Positions 44,874 through 55,310 of a stretch of 64,000 nucleotides of DNA are shown here, in pieces. The notes under the pieces are model-generated. The model was not told where the DNA came from and did no database searches. It saw nothing but the letters and a program-made list of their open reading frames with translations. The translations under genes were made by a program, and so were the position numbers. Each line of letters starts with the position of its first letter. Position 1 is the stretch's first letter. This stretch comes from Ricinus communis (Eukaryota; Streptophyta; Magnoliopsida; Malpighiales; Euphorbiaceae), in the NCBI RefSeq assembly GCF_019578655.1, contig NC_063259.1:11498489-11562488 (forward strand), in the 5' to 3' direction.

Positions 44874-46378
44874 TGATGGTTACTATCTATGTAGCTACAA
44901 TCTAAGGTAGTGAACCTATCGATGCAGTCTAGCACTCATGACGAGTATCAAAGTCGTATTCCTTGGGAAAGTGAAAGCCCAGAGTTACTACTTTGTTCTT
45001 TGTTATATTAACCTAAAATAAATGAGGAATAATTTCTAAACTAACTAATAGCTACAAGCTAAGTTGTAAGGGAGATACAGGAATGAATGGATAAATGAAA
45101 TAACCAAGACAAGAAAGTAAACCCAAAGGGAACCTAAACTAGTTGGCAATCAAACAAAAGATAAAGGATTGATGAGTCTAATTATGCTACTCGTGGACGA
45201 ATTCTTAACCGAATTCGGTTTCTCTCTTGAGATAACCGAATTTCTAAACCTAATAACCTAAAGTTGGAATCTCTTCCTAACGATTGATTCTTAAATTAGC
45301 ATTACGCTTTAATCCGCCTCTATTAAACTTTGTTAATTCTTAAACCGGCTAGTTAATTATCTTTATCTCTAAGTGATTATTAACCAATTCTTGCTATTCA
45401 AAATTTCAATTACCAAATGGACTTCTCAATCACATAGAGCAATCTAAACACCACAATTCATAACGTCTCATGAATAATGCATTATCTTATTAATATTAAA
45501 AGCAAGAAGAATACAAAACTAACTCAAATAATCTAATAATATAATATTAAGCCAACATAGTAAGGAAATTCCAATGAGTTTAATCAATCTAGCTAAACAT
45601 GTTCATGTTTAAAACAATCTAGGAAATCAATTACAATAAAAGAATAATGAAAATAAAACATGTACACCATTTTCTCTCGAATTGGATGAACAACTCCAAA
45701 TCTGGAATTGCACTACGATTAATCTCCTAAATTGCCTCTTGAATTGCTCCACTATTATTTTGCACTCGGAACCTTGCGATTCCGAGGTTCTTCCTCTCTG
45801 CAACTCTCTCCCGAACTCAACACTATACAGAAACCGAACCAGCCGCTAGGGCTCTCTCTCACTCCTTACTTCCCTAACCCTAAAAAAGAACAGTTTTCCT
45901 TATATAATTGTCTCAGCATGGCCGTGGTCAAGGCTGTGCTGGTCAGCACGGCCGGAGTCCAGGCCGTGTTGAACATTCAGATCTCACCAATTCGAGTTTC
46001 CTCATGGTCGTGCCCCTGCCGGTGCTGAGCCACCACGGCCCGTGCTGGTGGCCGTGGTGGCTACAGAAACTGTGCCCAAAGTGCCATTTTTTGAAGACCA
46101 AAAGCTCATGGTCGGTCACCGCTAGAGTCCAGGCCGTGGTGATTAGCACGCCCTTGACCTAGGCCGTGCTCAATGTATGCACTGCGAGCTCTTGTTCGAT
46201 CTTGATGAATTCCCATCCGTTTTCGCATGCATTGATCTATAATTGCTCAAATACTGATGATGGTCCTATAAATTCTCCTGAAATGTAAAAGAACACAAAA
46301 CACGGGTGATCTTGGAATAAAAGCACAATAATTGCTAAGAAAATATGCAAGCAAATATGTGTAAAACTATGCATATCA
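44874..46378 (-). repeat. 3' LTR of element I (1505 bp)
   Basis: TGATGGTTACTATC start, CATATCA end on the plus strand. Contains the palindrome array (45915-46172) next to a TATATAA box (45900-45907). Confidence 0.93.
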
Positions 46379-46382
46379 AATC

Positions 46383-46411
46383 ACCCCACACTTAAGCTAT
46401 TGCTTGTCCTC
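46383..46411 (-). other. Polypurine block beside the 3' LTR of element I
   Basis: GAGGACA, nine bases, TTAAGTGTGGGGT on the minus strand, directly beside the LTR; equals the block at 32827-32855 in G. Confidence 0.72.
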
Positions 46412-47871
46412 AAGCAATTAACAACTCTCCTCACAAAACTACAGTCAGCAATTCATTACAGTTTATGCCCCCAGTCCACAACATATAGTATTCAACACAT
46501 CTCAAAGGATACTCAGTCATAAATCAAATTGCAAAGCATTAACAGAGAATGAAAATAATATTAATGCATGAATAACTTAGACGACAACTCAACACAAACA
46601 TCACGAACCAATGCTTCACAGGGATCACTCAAGTCACTTCAAGTGTATATTAGGTGAATAACAAATCCCTCAAAGCAAATGCACAAGACCCGCTCACCAT
46701 AAGCTTGCTCATAAATCATATCTTCGCTACTGTAAATAAGTAAATACCCAAATCAAAGGGTCTTTACCAAGGTTGTAATGGGGCTAGGGTAAAGGTACGG
46801 AGATTTGGGAAAGAAGTGTGAAAATGTTGGAATTCGTGTGATAAACAACAATATATGCTCAAAGGAGTAAATGCCTAATATACAAAAAGAATTATTCAAT
46901 AAAATCCCTACTTCGTAGAATAACGCTCACAAATGATCTAAATCCGATAAAGAGACAAATAATTAAAGAATTTTGTTTATTTTCTTCTTCTGTTGTTTTT
47001 TTTCTTTTCGTCATTTTCTTGAATAATAAAGCAGCAGCTTATAAGAACTGCTGCATACGTAAAGAATAAAAATACAGTTTGGATCGGAGTAAGCATCTAA
47101 AATCTCAAAAAGACTTAGTACATTTACCAACATAGCAACTAGCATTTTAATCCCACATAAGGGTGAGCAAATCACAAAGAGAATTTCCAGCATAAGGGTA
47201 AAGGAAAGATAAATGTAAAGAATGGTATAGTTGAAGTGTATAGGTGTAGATTATGAAGAAAAGGTTAAGGCTCAAAACTGGCTAACTAATGAAAACATAA
47301 AAGGTAGGCTTTTTTGGCTAAATGTGGTGAATCCTAAGTCGCCCAAATCATCTCATGGTATTCACAATATTCATGTAACTTCAACAAGCATTACAAAGCA
47401 AGTTCTAGAAGTAAAATCAAGTACAATGCACACTCAAACAACAAATATAAAGAGCATAAGTATAATGAATGCTCAATAGGCTCAAAATATCACCTTGAGG
47501 TGTGATATTAGGTGCAATTGGTTCGCAACATCATTAATTGAATCATTACTTAAGAAACATATGCATATGACATTATCAACGTTCTAAGTTAAAATTCAAA
47601 AATTCGAAAAACAATTAAATAACACCAGTTTAACCTGGCAGGACTGATGTGTAAAAAACCATCAATTGTTTTCCAAGGACAATGAACAACAAAGAAAAGT
47701 AACTACAATTCTATAAATCAAGTCATCAATCAGCTCAAAAATAGCATACTCAAGTGCATAAAGACACAGTGTCCTAACATCCCCTAAAAGTACACAACAC
47801 CTAGCGATAGCAATTTCAGATATATCTAAAAACCATATGAGAGAGTAGGATTATAAGGTTTACCCACAACC

Positions 47872-47900
47872 ACCCCACACTTGAAGAACACACTGTCCTC
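47872..47900 (-). other. Second, internal polypurine block of element I
   Basis: GAGGACA, nine bases, TCAAGTGTGGGGT, 1489 bp from the block at 46383. One substitution relative to the block in G at 34327-34355 within the fixed parts. Confidence 0.58.
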
Positions 47901-48179
47901 AGTGTAAAATGTTATGGATACCCCGCATGGAATGCTCAACTAAGGGAACAAAGGCAATACAATCCAAGTGCATGACATGTATGAAAAATAAGGTAAACAA
48001 TTACAGAAAAATAAAAAGATCTAGGGGACTGCTCTGATCATCCATCGAGGCTGATGTAATGGAAATTCAGTGCCTCCTCGGTAGAATCTGAAAACAATAA
48101 AATAAAGAAATAATCGAATTGACAATAATGATTAAATAAAATATGAAAACTTAAAACCAATAAAATGTTTCAAAATGAA

Positions 48180-49310
48180 AGGGTAAAATATTAAAAATGA
48201 AAAATAGAATTTGGGGTGCCTCCCAAAAGCACTTCTTTTTGATGTGATGAGTCTTCTTAGCTAGACTCATGGTGAAAAGCAAACGGTGGGGATTGATGAC
48301 CATCCATCCTTCTTCCAAGCAAATGGCTTCAAGTATCCGCTTAGAGGACTCATCGTCAAATTCCTCTTCTTGACGGTCAAGCAAGCTGCCAGTATGATGG
48401 ACAAAACTCGCTCGTCATATATTTGAACATAGTCATGATGCTCTAGGGGCTCCTCCAATTTGAAAGCTGGAGTTTCACCAATTGGAAGGATCGACGGTTG
48501 GGCAATTTCTTCAGGAATGTCGATGGTTTTCTCCAGTCCTTGGCTTGGTTCACTTGCTAGAAGAAACTAGAGCTCCTCCAAGACTTCTTCATTGGATAAC
48601 TCGTGCTCATCTTCCATCATCGAAGGGACTTGTGGAAAATCCACTAAAAATTCCTCTAACTGCAACTTAGCATCATCAACTGTACATTCCTGTTGGTAGT
48701 CTTTTAGAGGAATCATGTTTGCCTCTTCCTTTTCTGGTTCTATCTCCACGTTCAAGGGGTCGTCCTGCACATAAGCATCATCGTCAAACATAATAGATAA
48801 ACCAAAAAAATTCTCACCTAAACTCAAAGTGACGGCGCTCAAATGTTCCTCGGAGTCAACAACGTTTAACGGAGTTCCTAATTGCTTTTCAGCTAGTAAC
48901 TTGAAGATCAAGCCTACTTGATGCTCTATGTTCTCAATTGAGGCTTGTTGACCTTCAAGTACCCTCTCTATTTGTTGGAATCCATCCTCAAGACTTGTAA
49001 AGAACCTCATCATCAGCTCCTATAACACTAACTCTTCATCTTGAGTTGAAGGCGCAAGATTAGGCTCCTGATGTGGTTGCTGAGGTCCTAGTGGTTCTTG
49101 GCCATCTAAGCTCCATCCAAAAGGTGAATGAGTGCTCCACTCTTGATTGTAGGTGCTTCCATATGAGTCATTTGGCTGACTTCCCGTATAATTCACCCTG
49201 CAAAATGATTCCACTCGAGCTTCTAAAGATGCATGGGTATCCCAATTTTTTAGCACTCTCTTGGTTCATGATCCCATTATCCAACGTGTCATACAAAGAG
49301 TTTAGCATTG
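48180..49310 (-). pseudogene. Gag-tail and pre-RT linker remnants of element I
   Basis: In element sense: DTHASLEARVESFCRVN and STYNQEWSTHSPFGW (49020-49256), the second being the equivalent of the gypsy motif NTYNPGWRNHPNFSW. Then a 148-codon piece (48567-49013) with EHQVGLIFKLLAEKQL and EHLSAVTL, and a pre-RT piece (48267-48458) with DERVLSIILAACL. The zinc knuckle kept in G is deleted here (about 115 bp lost). Several stops and frame changes. Confidence 0.65.
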
Positions 49311-49441
49311 AACCTCCTTATCATCCACTACTTGAATCATAAACTTAACTAAATAAATATGTACAAATAAAACATTAATAAATAAAAATAAAAAAATGGC
49401 TAAATTAACAAACAGCAAATTTCACTATAGTTTTCAAACAT

Positions 49442-49459
49442 TCCCCGGCAACGGCGCCA
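49442..49459 (-). other. Primer binding site of element I (perfect tRNA-Asp match)
   Basis: TGGCGCCGTTGCCGGGGA on the minus strand, 18/18, six bases from the LTR. Confidence 0.92.
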
Positions 49460-49465
49460 AAAACT

Positions 49466-50917
49466 TGATGGTTGCTATCTATGCAGCTACAATCTAAGGT
49501 AGTGAACCTATCGATGTAGTTTAGCACTCATGGCGAGTATCAAGATCGTATTCCTCGAGAAAGTGAAAGCCCAGAGTTACTACTTTGTCCTTTGTTATAT
49601 TAACCTAAAATGAATGATGAATAATTTCTAAACTAACTAATAGCTACAAGCTAAGTTCTAAGGGAGATGCAGGAATGAATGGATAAATGAAATAACCAAG
49701 ACAAGAAAGCAAACCTAAAGGGAACCTAAACTAGTTGGCAATCAAACAAAAGATAAAGGATTGATGAGTCTAATTATGCTACCCGTGGACGAATTCTTAA
49801 TTGAATTCGGTTTCTCTCTCTCGATAACCGAATTCCTAAACCTAATAACCTAAAGTTGGAATCTCTTCCTAACGATTGATTCTTAAATTAGCATTACGCT
49901 TTAATCCGCCTCTATTAAGCTTTGTTAATTCTTAAGCCGGCTAGTTAATTATCCTTATCTCTAAGTGATTATTAACCAGTTCTTGATATTCAAAATTCCA
50001 ATTGCCAAATGGACTTCTCAATCACATAGAGCAATCTAAACACCATAATTCATAACATCTTATGAATAATTCATTATCTTATTAATATTGAAAGCAAGAA
50101 GAATACAAAACTAACTCAAACAATCCAACAATATAATATTAAGCCAACGTAGTAAAGAAATCCCAATGGATTTAATCAATCTAGCAAAACATGTTCATGT
50201 TTAAAACAATCTAGGAAATCAATTACAATAAAAGAATAATGAAAATGAAACATGTACACCCTTTTCTCTCGAATTGGATGAACAACTCCAAATTTGGATC
50301 TGCACTACGATTAATCTCCCAAATTGCCTCTTGAATTGCTCCACTATTGTTTTGCACTCGGAACTTTGCGATTCCGGGGTTCTTCCTCTCTACAACTCTC
50401 TCCCTAACTCAGCACTATACAGAAACTGAACCAGCTACCAGAGGTCTCTCTCACTCATTGCTTCCCTAACCCTAAAAAAAATAGTTTTCCTTATACAATT
50501 GTCTCAGCACGGCCGTGGTCAAGGCCGTGCTGGAGTCCAGGCCATGCTGAACATTCGGATCTCACCAATTCGGGTTTCCTCATGGCTGTGCCCCCGCCGG
50601 TGCTGAGCCACCACGGTCCGTGCTGGAGGCCATGGTGGCTACAGAAACCGTGCCCAAAGTGCCTTTTTTGAAGACCAAAAGCTCATGGTTGGTCACGGCC
50701 AGAGTCCAAGCCGGGGTGATCAGCACAGCCTTGACCTAGGCCGTGCTCAATGTAAGCACTGCGAGCTCACTGCGAGCTCTTATCTGATCTAGATGAATTC
50801 CCGTCCGTTTTTGCATGTATTGATCTATAATTGCTCAAATACTGATGATGAATCTATAAATTCTCCTGAAATGTAAAAGAACACAAAGCACAGGTGATCT
50901 TGGAATAAAAGCACAAT
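49466..50917 (-). repeat. 5' LTR of element I, outer end deleted
   Basis: TGATGGTTGCTATC start next to the PBS. Homology to the other LTR stops at about 50917, 49 bp short of the expected end. Palindrome array 50507-50745; its TATA position is mutated to TATACAA (50491-50500). Confidence 0.88.
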
Positions 50918-51031
50918 CTATGATTGAAAGTAGTACTGAAAATTAGGTCTCCAATGGAATGATACTCTTATTCATCATCATATTACTTGATATGTTCAGT
51001 GCACTTTACCATATTCGGATAGCGCGCATCA

Positions 51032-51927
51032 ATTATTAATAAAGTTTAATTTTAGTTTAATTTGTCAATTTCTTTGATTTTTAGTTATTTAAGTATTTCT
51101 AATTTATGATTTTTTATTTTTATTCAAATTTATGTTTTCCATTAATTATTTGCCATTAGAGCGTATTAAAGTTAATTACAAGTGTTTAAAAATCTTTAAA
51201 AAAAATTCGTGCGAACCAAGTTGCGGCAACACAGAGTCGCACAGGTTCATAGCATCGTCACTGCAGCATCAACATGGGCCCATATGAGAAGCAGCACGTG
51301 CCTGTAGGAGAAGCATCACGAGCCCTTAGCAGAATCAACGCAGTAGAGGCCGTAGGGCACAGGGCATTCGCGAGGTGCGATACACGCGACACCACCACGA
51401 AGCCGCAGGGCGCGGAGAGTGCAAATTTTCAGTAAAAATGGGTGATTTTTAAGCAAAATTGAATTAATTAAAATAGATATAAATTAGAGAAATTAGTTTT
51501 AGGAATAATAGGTTTTAATTTAAGTTGAAGCAATATCTTTAAACTCTAAATACACCCAAATATAACATTTATTTTCCTCTTTGCCTCTTAAAAACACACA
51601 TCTCCTTAACATACATAGCCATGTCATTGATCTAGTACTTTATTTTAGGATTTATTCTAAGATTTTCTTTATTTTTAGAATTTATTATTTCTTTATAATT
51701 ATCAATGATATGTGTTCAAGTGTGCTTCTAAGGTTGGATTAATGGAGATTGGAATTCAAGTTCATTGCTTTCTATGCATCTCTAAACTCTAAGAGAGTTT
51801 TCTATCTTTTTTCTCGTTCTTGTTCATTATTTTTATATATGTAATGACATTGAGGACAATATCAAATTTAAGTGTTGGGGAGGAAAATAGAATATTCCTT
51901 TAATTAAATTTGATATGCCATGTTAAT
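51032..51927 (+). other. 3' untranslated region and polypurine tract of element E
   Basis: Non-coding. It contains a GC-rich island (51200-51430) in AT-rich surroundings and ends with GAGGACA, nine bases, TTAAGTGTTGGGG (51852-51880). This is the same polypurine block as in G and I and should lie just before the 3' LTR of E. The 3' LTR itself is replaced or cut by the Tat-like LTR at 51928. Confidence 0.55.
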
Positions 51928-52376
51928 TGATAACTCGGTCAACAAGATGCGCTATCAACAATATCTCAAAGGCTGACCCGATCTCCGGAGTACCAACAAA
52001 GATGGTTAGAAAGCATTGGACGGGGTTGTCTGGCCATTTACTCTAATGATTAAGTTAGTAATTTGTGAAAGGGCGGCTTATAGTATAATGAGTGTGTAAA
52101 ATATCGTATACCTGTAAATAATGTATTATTGTTCCTTATATAAATGTTGAAGGTGTCCTCATCCTATTAGGAGAAGAACTTCATAGATGTAGGTCGTCCT
52201 AATTGTAATAGGACTAATCTTCTTGACTGCTACTATAATCCTCAGTCGTGTTGGAGTCTTCAACTAGATTCTAATCATGACATGCTCTCTATGACTTCTA
52301 GTTGTAGTGGAATGTAAACTTGGTCAACTCTGTCTTTCTCGGCTATGAAAAGTTGACTTATAATGCTCGGTTATCT
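51928..52376 (-). repeat. 3' LTR of a second Tat-like element (J)
   Basis: Plus-strand ends are TGATAACTCGGTC and GCTCGGTTATC. The reverse complement matches the LTRs of element F over its full length (about 449 bp against 448 bp). Flanks TTAAT and TTAGT agree at 4/5, but internal 3' sequence continues to 52640, so it is not a clean solo LTR. Confidence 0.75.
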
Positions 52377-52640
52377 TTAGTCTCCCCTCTTGTCTAAGAG
52401 TATTTATGCTCGGTATTTTTTGTTTGCTCGTACTTGGTTAACTCTGCCATATAACGAGCTTGATACTTTCTAGATTAAAGAATGTCTTATTTATGCATGA
52501 TCAGGTCTTTAGCAAGATGTAAGCTTGGTCGTATCATTTGAATGTTAAAAGTCTAAGATGCTTGACATGCTCACTAACGTTCCATAAATCGTGTCCATTA
52601 TTATAACGACCATTTTCCATTTATGACTTGTCAATTGGCA
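52377..52640 (-). other. 3' internal region of Tat-like element J
   Basis: Matches, in reverse, the 39540-39820 region of element F (for example AAGATGTAAGCTTGG and TGACATGCTCACT). The polypurine tract next to the LTR is decayed. The element stops near 52630, where a plant-mobile-domain fragment begins. Confidence 0.65.
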
Positions 52641-52930
52641 GTTATACACATGAAGCGCTCCCAAACATCATAGCTCTGATCGTGGATCGCATTATCAAAA
52701 GACAAGAGCATGCTTGAGAAATCAATGCCCGTGATGGCAACAAAGGAAATAGGGGAGAGTGTCAGCTCACCAACTGTGGTATGGAAGGTATGAATAGTGT
52801 CCATCCACCTCTCGAGCAAGGCATAGAAGGAGGTGTGCTCAGTCCTCCCAATGACTGACGAAAGTGTAGTTATAAACTGACAGAAGCTGGTGTCTCCGAT
52901 CCTAGCCTAGGCAGAGCTAGGGAGCTCATC
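52631..52930 (-). pseudogene. Plant mobile domain (PMD-like) fragment
   Basis: The minus strand encodes FCQFITTLSSVIGRTEHTSF, then LLERWMDTIHTFHTTVGEL and SFVAITGIDF. This is the pattern L.ERW...THTFH...GE.T.....V....G of the plant mobile domain, found in MULE and gypsy transposons and in the MAIN/MAIL host proteins. One stop occurs near 52910. It adjoins the Tat-like 3' end in the same orientation; whether it belongs to that element is unknown. Confidence 0.6.
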
Positions 52931-54489
52931 AAAGCACTCACGAGCTCCGTAAAAGCTTTCGGCGAACTGGATCAATACAACATCATGATGAAAAGCTAGA
53001 CGCACATATATTAAACATAATTATGCATGGAAAGACCCTGAACAGGTAAGTATATGTCTATTTGCTGGTATTTTATGCAAAAATGCCCTGAAAACCCTAT
53101 TTTAGCCTCGGCACGGTTGACTCAGACTGTACAGAGCTGACTGGCTTAGCACAGAGCTGAATCGGCACTGCACAAAGCCGATCGGCTTGACAGGCTAAGG
53201 GATGCAATTTTGTAACATTTTTTTGCAACTTCTTACATATTTTAGACAAATAACATGTATATCTAGTATATAAGTCATAAGAAACAAAGTTTAAAGCGAG
53301 ATAAGTACCTTTTTGACAGCCGAAAATGCCTGGTGGGTGTTCAATTTTGCCAAAAAGGGGATTTCCTCTCCCTTCACAATCCCAAGGTCATTTTATCGAG
53401 AAATTAGAGGAGAAAACTCCTAATTTATTGTGATTAGGGTACGTCTAGCAAATCTTGAGAAAGAGCTCGCCATTTCAAGACTGATTTTATGAAATTTGGT
53501 TAAGAAATGAGAGAAAAATCATATAAAGAGTGAAAAAGAATTTGAGAGAGAAAAGTGAGGAAGAATAGATAAAAGTGAATGATAAATGGATATGAGGATA
53601 TATACATGTCCTAAAGAGGACAAAAGTGTTGTTTAGGTCCTCGACCTATCAAAATTATATTTTAGTCCAAAGATCGATCCAAGTCTCTAGAAAACAAAGA
53701 AGGACACTTGGCATCTCGAGAGGGAAAATTTTGAAAAATTACAAATTTAGTCCCTGATCCATTAAAATTACACTTTAGTCCCTGAGCGGGCCAAATACCA
53801 GTATAGCTTTCAGAAAGCATCAGATCACACCCCAAGGTAGGAAATTCTAACTAAAAGTACTCGGCAGTGGAAAATTACTGAATGACTCGAAGTTGTAAAT
53901 TATTTCCTGAAATGGAAAATAGCCAAAGGGAAGTCTCTACAATCATGAAATCAACGGGCGTGGTTCCCACATCAACGAACATGGTTCCAAAACTAATGGA
54001 TGTTGTTAACATAAGGCACAATTGATCTCTATTTTAATCCTAACAACCAAATTGAACATCAGTAACATCATAAGTGAGTGTCTATGTGACAGAGCATCAA
54101 CGAAACCAAGCTTAGGCTAAAAATTCCTAAGCCTTAAAGCAAGTCTTGTACAAATACCCTAAAAGCGCGAGGGCGCTTCTAAGGCGCATCGACGCTTTTC
54201 ACATGACCAAAAGTTTACAAGACATTGAAAAGTCCACCTGATAGTAAGCTAATTGCCTTATGACATCTTGCAGTCAATGTCAAAGCTTCAAGAAGCGCGA
54301 GGGCGCCTCACTTTAGGACTTAAGACAAAAACTGGCAGAAGATGGCATGATGAGAAGCACCAGGGTGCTTCTAGGCGCGGACAAGGCAAGCGCGAGGGTG
54401 CTATTGTAGTGCATGGGCAGTCTTCGCAATTAATACCATTCAATAACTGTTGAGATATCAACCACCCTATCAATGCCACGTGAGTGGAT
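52931..54489. other. Unassigned repeat-like region, possible LTR
   Basis: No coding sequence recognised. 53080-53220 has repeats of the type CGGCACNG...AGAGCTGA; 53630-53790 has two copies of TTTAGTCCCTGA text; 54160-54400 has GCGCGAGGGCGC-like units repeated four times. Such GC-rich short repeats are usual in plant LTRs, but no LTR pair or ends could be placed. Confidence 0.3.
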
Positions 54490-55310
54490 CCATTGGAGCC
54501 TCAACATCTCTTTTCAGAAAGCTTGTACATCTTATCATTCTTTTGGTGATGACTTGTTGGATGATGAGGATGAGCTCTTACAAAACATTCTTTCAACATT
54601 AAACTTTTACAAAAAAAAAAATGTTCTAGCTTAGAGGAAGACCTTAAAATTTCAAAAAAGAAATTACCTCCTTAAAAACTTCCAATAATGACTTAAGAAA
54701 ATCACTGGATGATGTTTCGAAAGAAAAACTTATTAAATGAAGTTGAAGAGCTTAGGAACTTAATTTCAAAATTTTACAAAGGAAAGAATCTCTTGATACA
54801 CTAGTTGTATCTCAAAGAACTTTCCTTGTCAGACATCGACTTGGATTCCAAGGAGCTTCATCATCCTCATCTCATAAAATAATATTTGTCAAAGCCACTC
54901 AACCACAAGCATTTGAGAGAAACTCAAATGAAGTTTCAAAGAGCAAGACACACACTATACCTCCCAAAAGAAAGGGAAAGGCACGCATGTTTCAAAGGCT
55001 AAGCTAAGAGGAACAAAACATGCATTCATATATAAGAATACAAATGTTGATAAAATGCATGCGTGAATGTAATCATATGAGGTCCAAGCCTCAAGAAAAA
55101 GTGGCTAAGAAGACCAATTCAAATCCTATTAAGATTGCTAAGATCACTTGCCACTATTACATGAGAATTGGACACATAAATATGAATGCAAAATAAGGAA
55201 AATGCACCTTTTCATGAATGCATTTTCCAATGCTAATCCCAAAGGACCTAACCTTGTTTGGGTACCTAAAATCAAGTGAATTGACTCCTTTTTGTAGGTG
55301 TTTCTTAAAT
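54490..55310 (+). pseudogene. Gag remnant of copia L
   Basis: Pieces include DDLLDDEDELLQNILSTLN and, at 55146-55190, KITCHYYMRIGHINMNAK, a decayed CX2CX4HX4C knuckle in which the second and third Cys are changed. The N-terminal half of gag is not recognisable. Confidence 0.55.

Larger units (their letters stand above)
44874..50917 (-). mobile_element. Non-autonomous gypsy element I, relative of G
   Basis: Same organisation as G on the minus strand: 5' LTR 49466-50917, perfect PBS 49442-49459, gag-tail remnants, two PPT blocks and 3' LTR 44874-46378. The left flank is AGTTA; the right end lacks the last 49 bp of the LTR, so no TSD can be checked. It differs from G at perhaps one position in eight to ten, and its two LTRs by about 5-6% (estimates by eye), so it is older than G. 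Confidence 0.9.
43756..51031 (+). repeat. Solo LTR H of the Athila-like A/M family, split by element I
   Basis: Starts TGACAAGTGCTAAAGGCAC at 43756 and ends GATAGCGCGCATCA at 51031, matching the ends of the LTRs of A and M. Flanks are ATTAG (43751-43755) and ATTAT (51032-51036), a 4/5 TSD. No internal sequence of that family is attached. Element I sits inside it (44874-50917). Compared with the LTR of M, about 0.47 kb is missing at the right junction of I. Confidence 0.8.

Noticed and set aside
45732..46162. ORFs in the LTR of element I
   Set aside because: Same GC-rich array as in G; frames not conserved between G and I.
53026..53220. Possible tandem repeat of CGGCAC/GAGCTGA words as a gene regulatory module
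   Set aside because: Too short and irregular, with no nearby gene; likely LTR-type low complexity.
54160..54400. GCGCGAGGGCGC-like repeats considered as a CRISPR-like or satellite array
   Set aside because: Units are irregular in spacing and sequence and the context is plant LTR-like DNA; no array structure.
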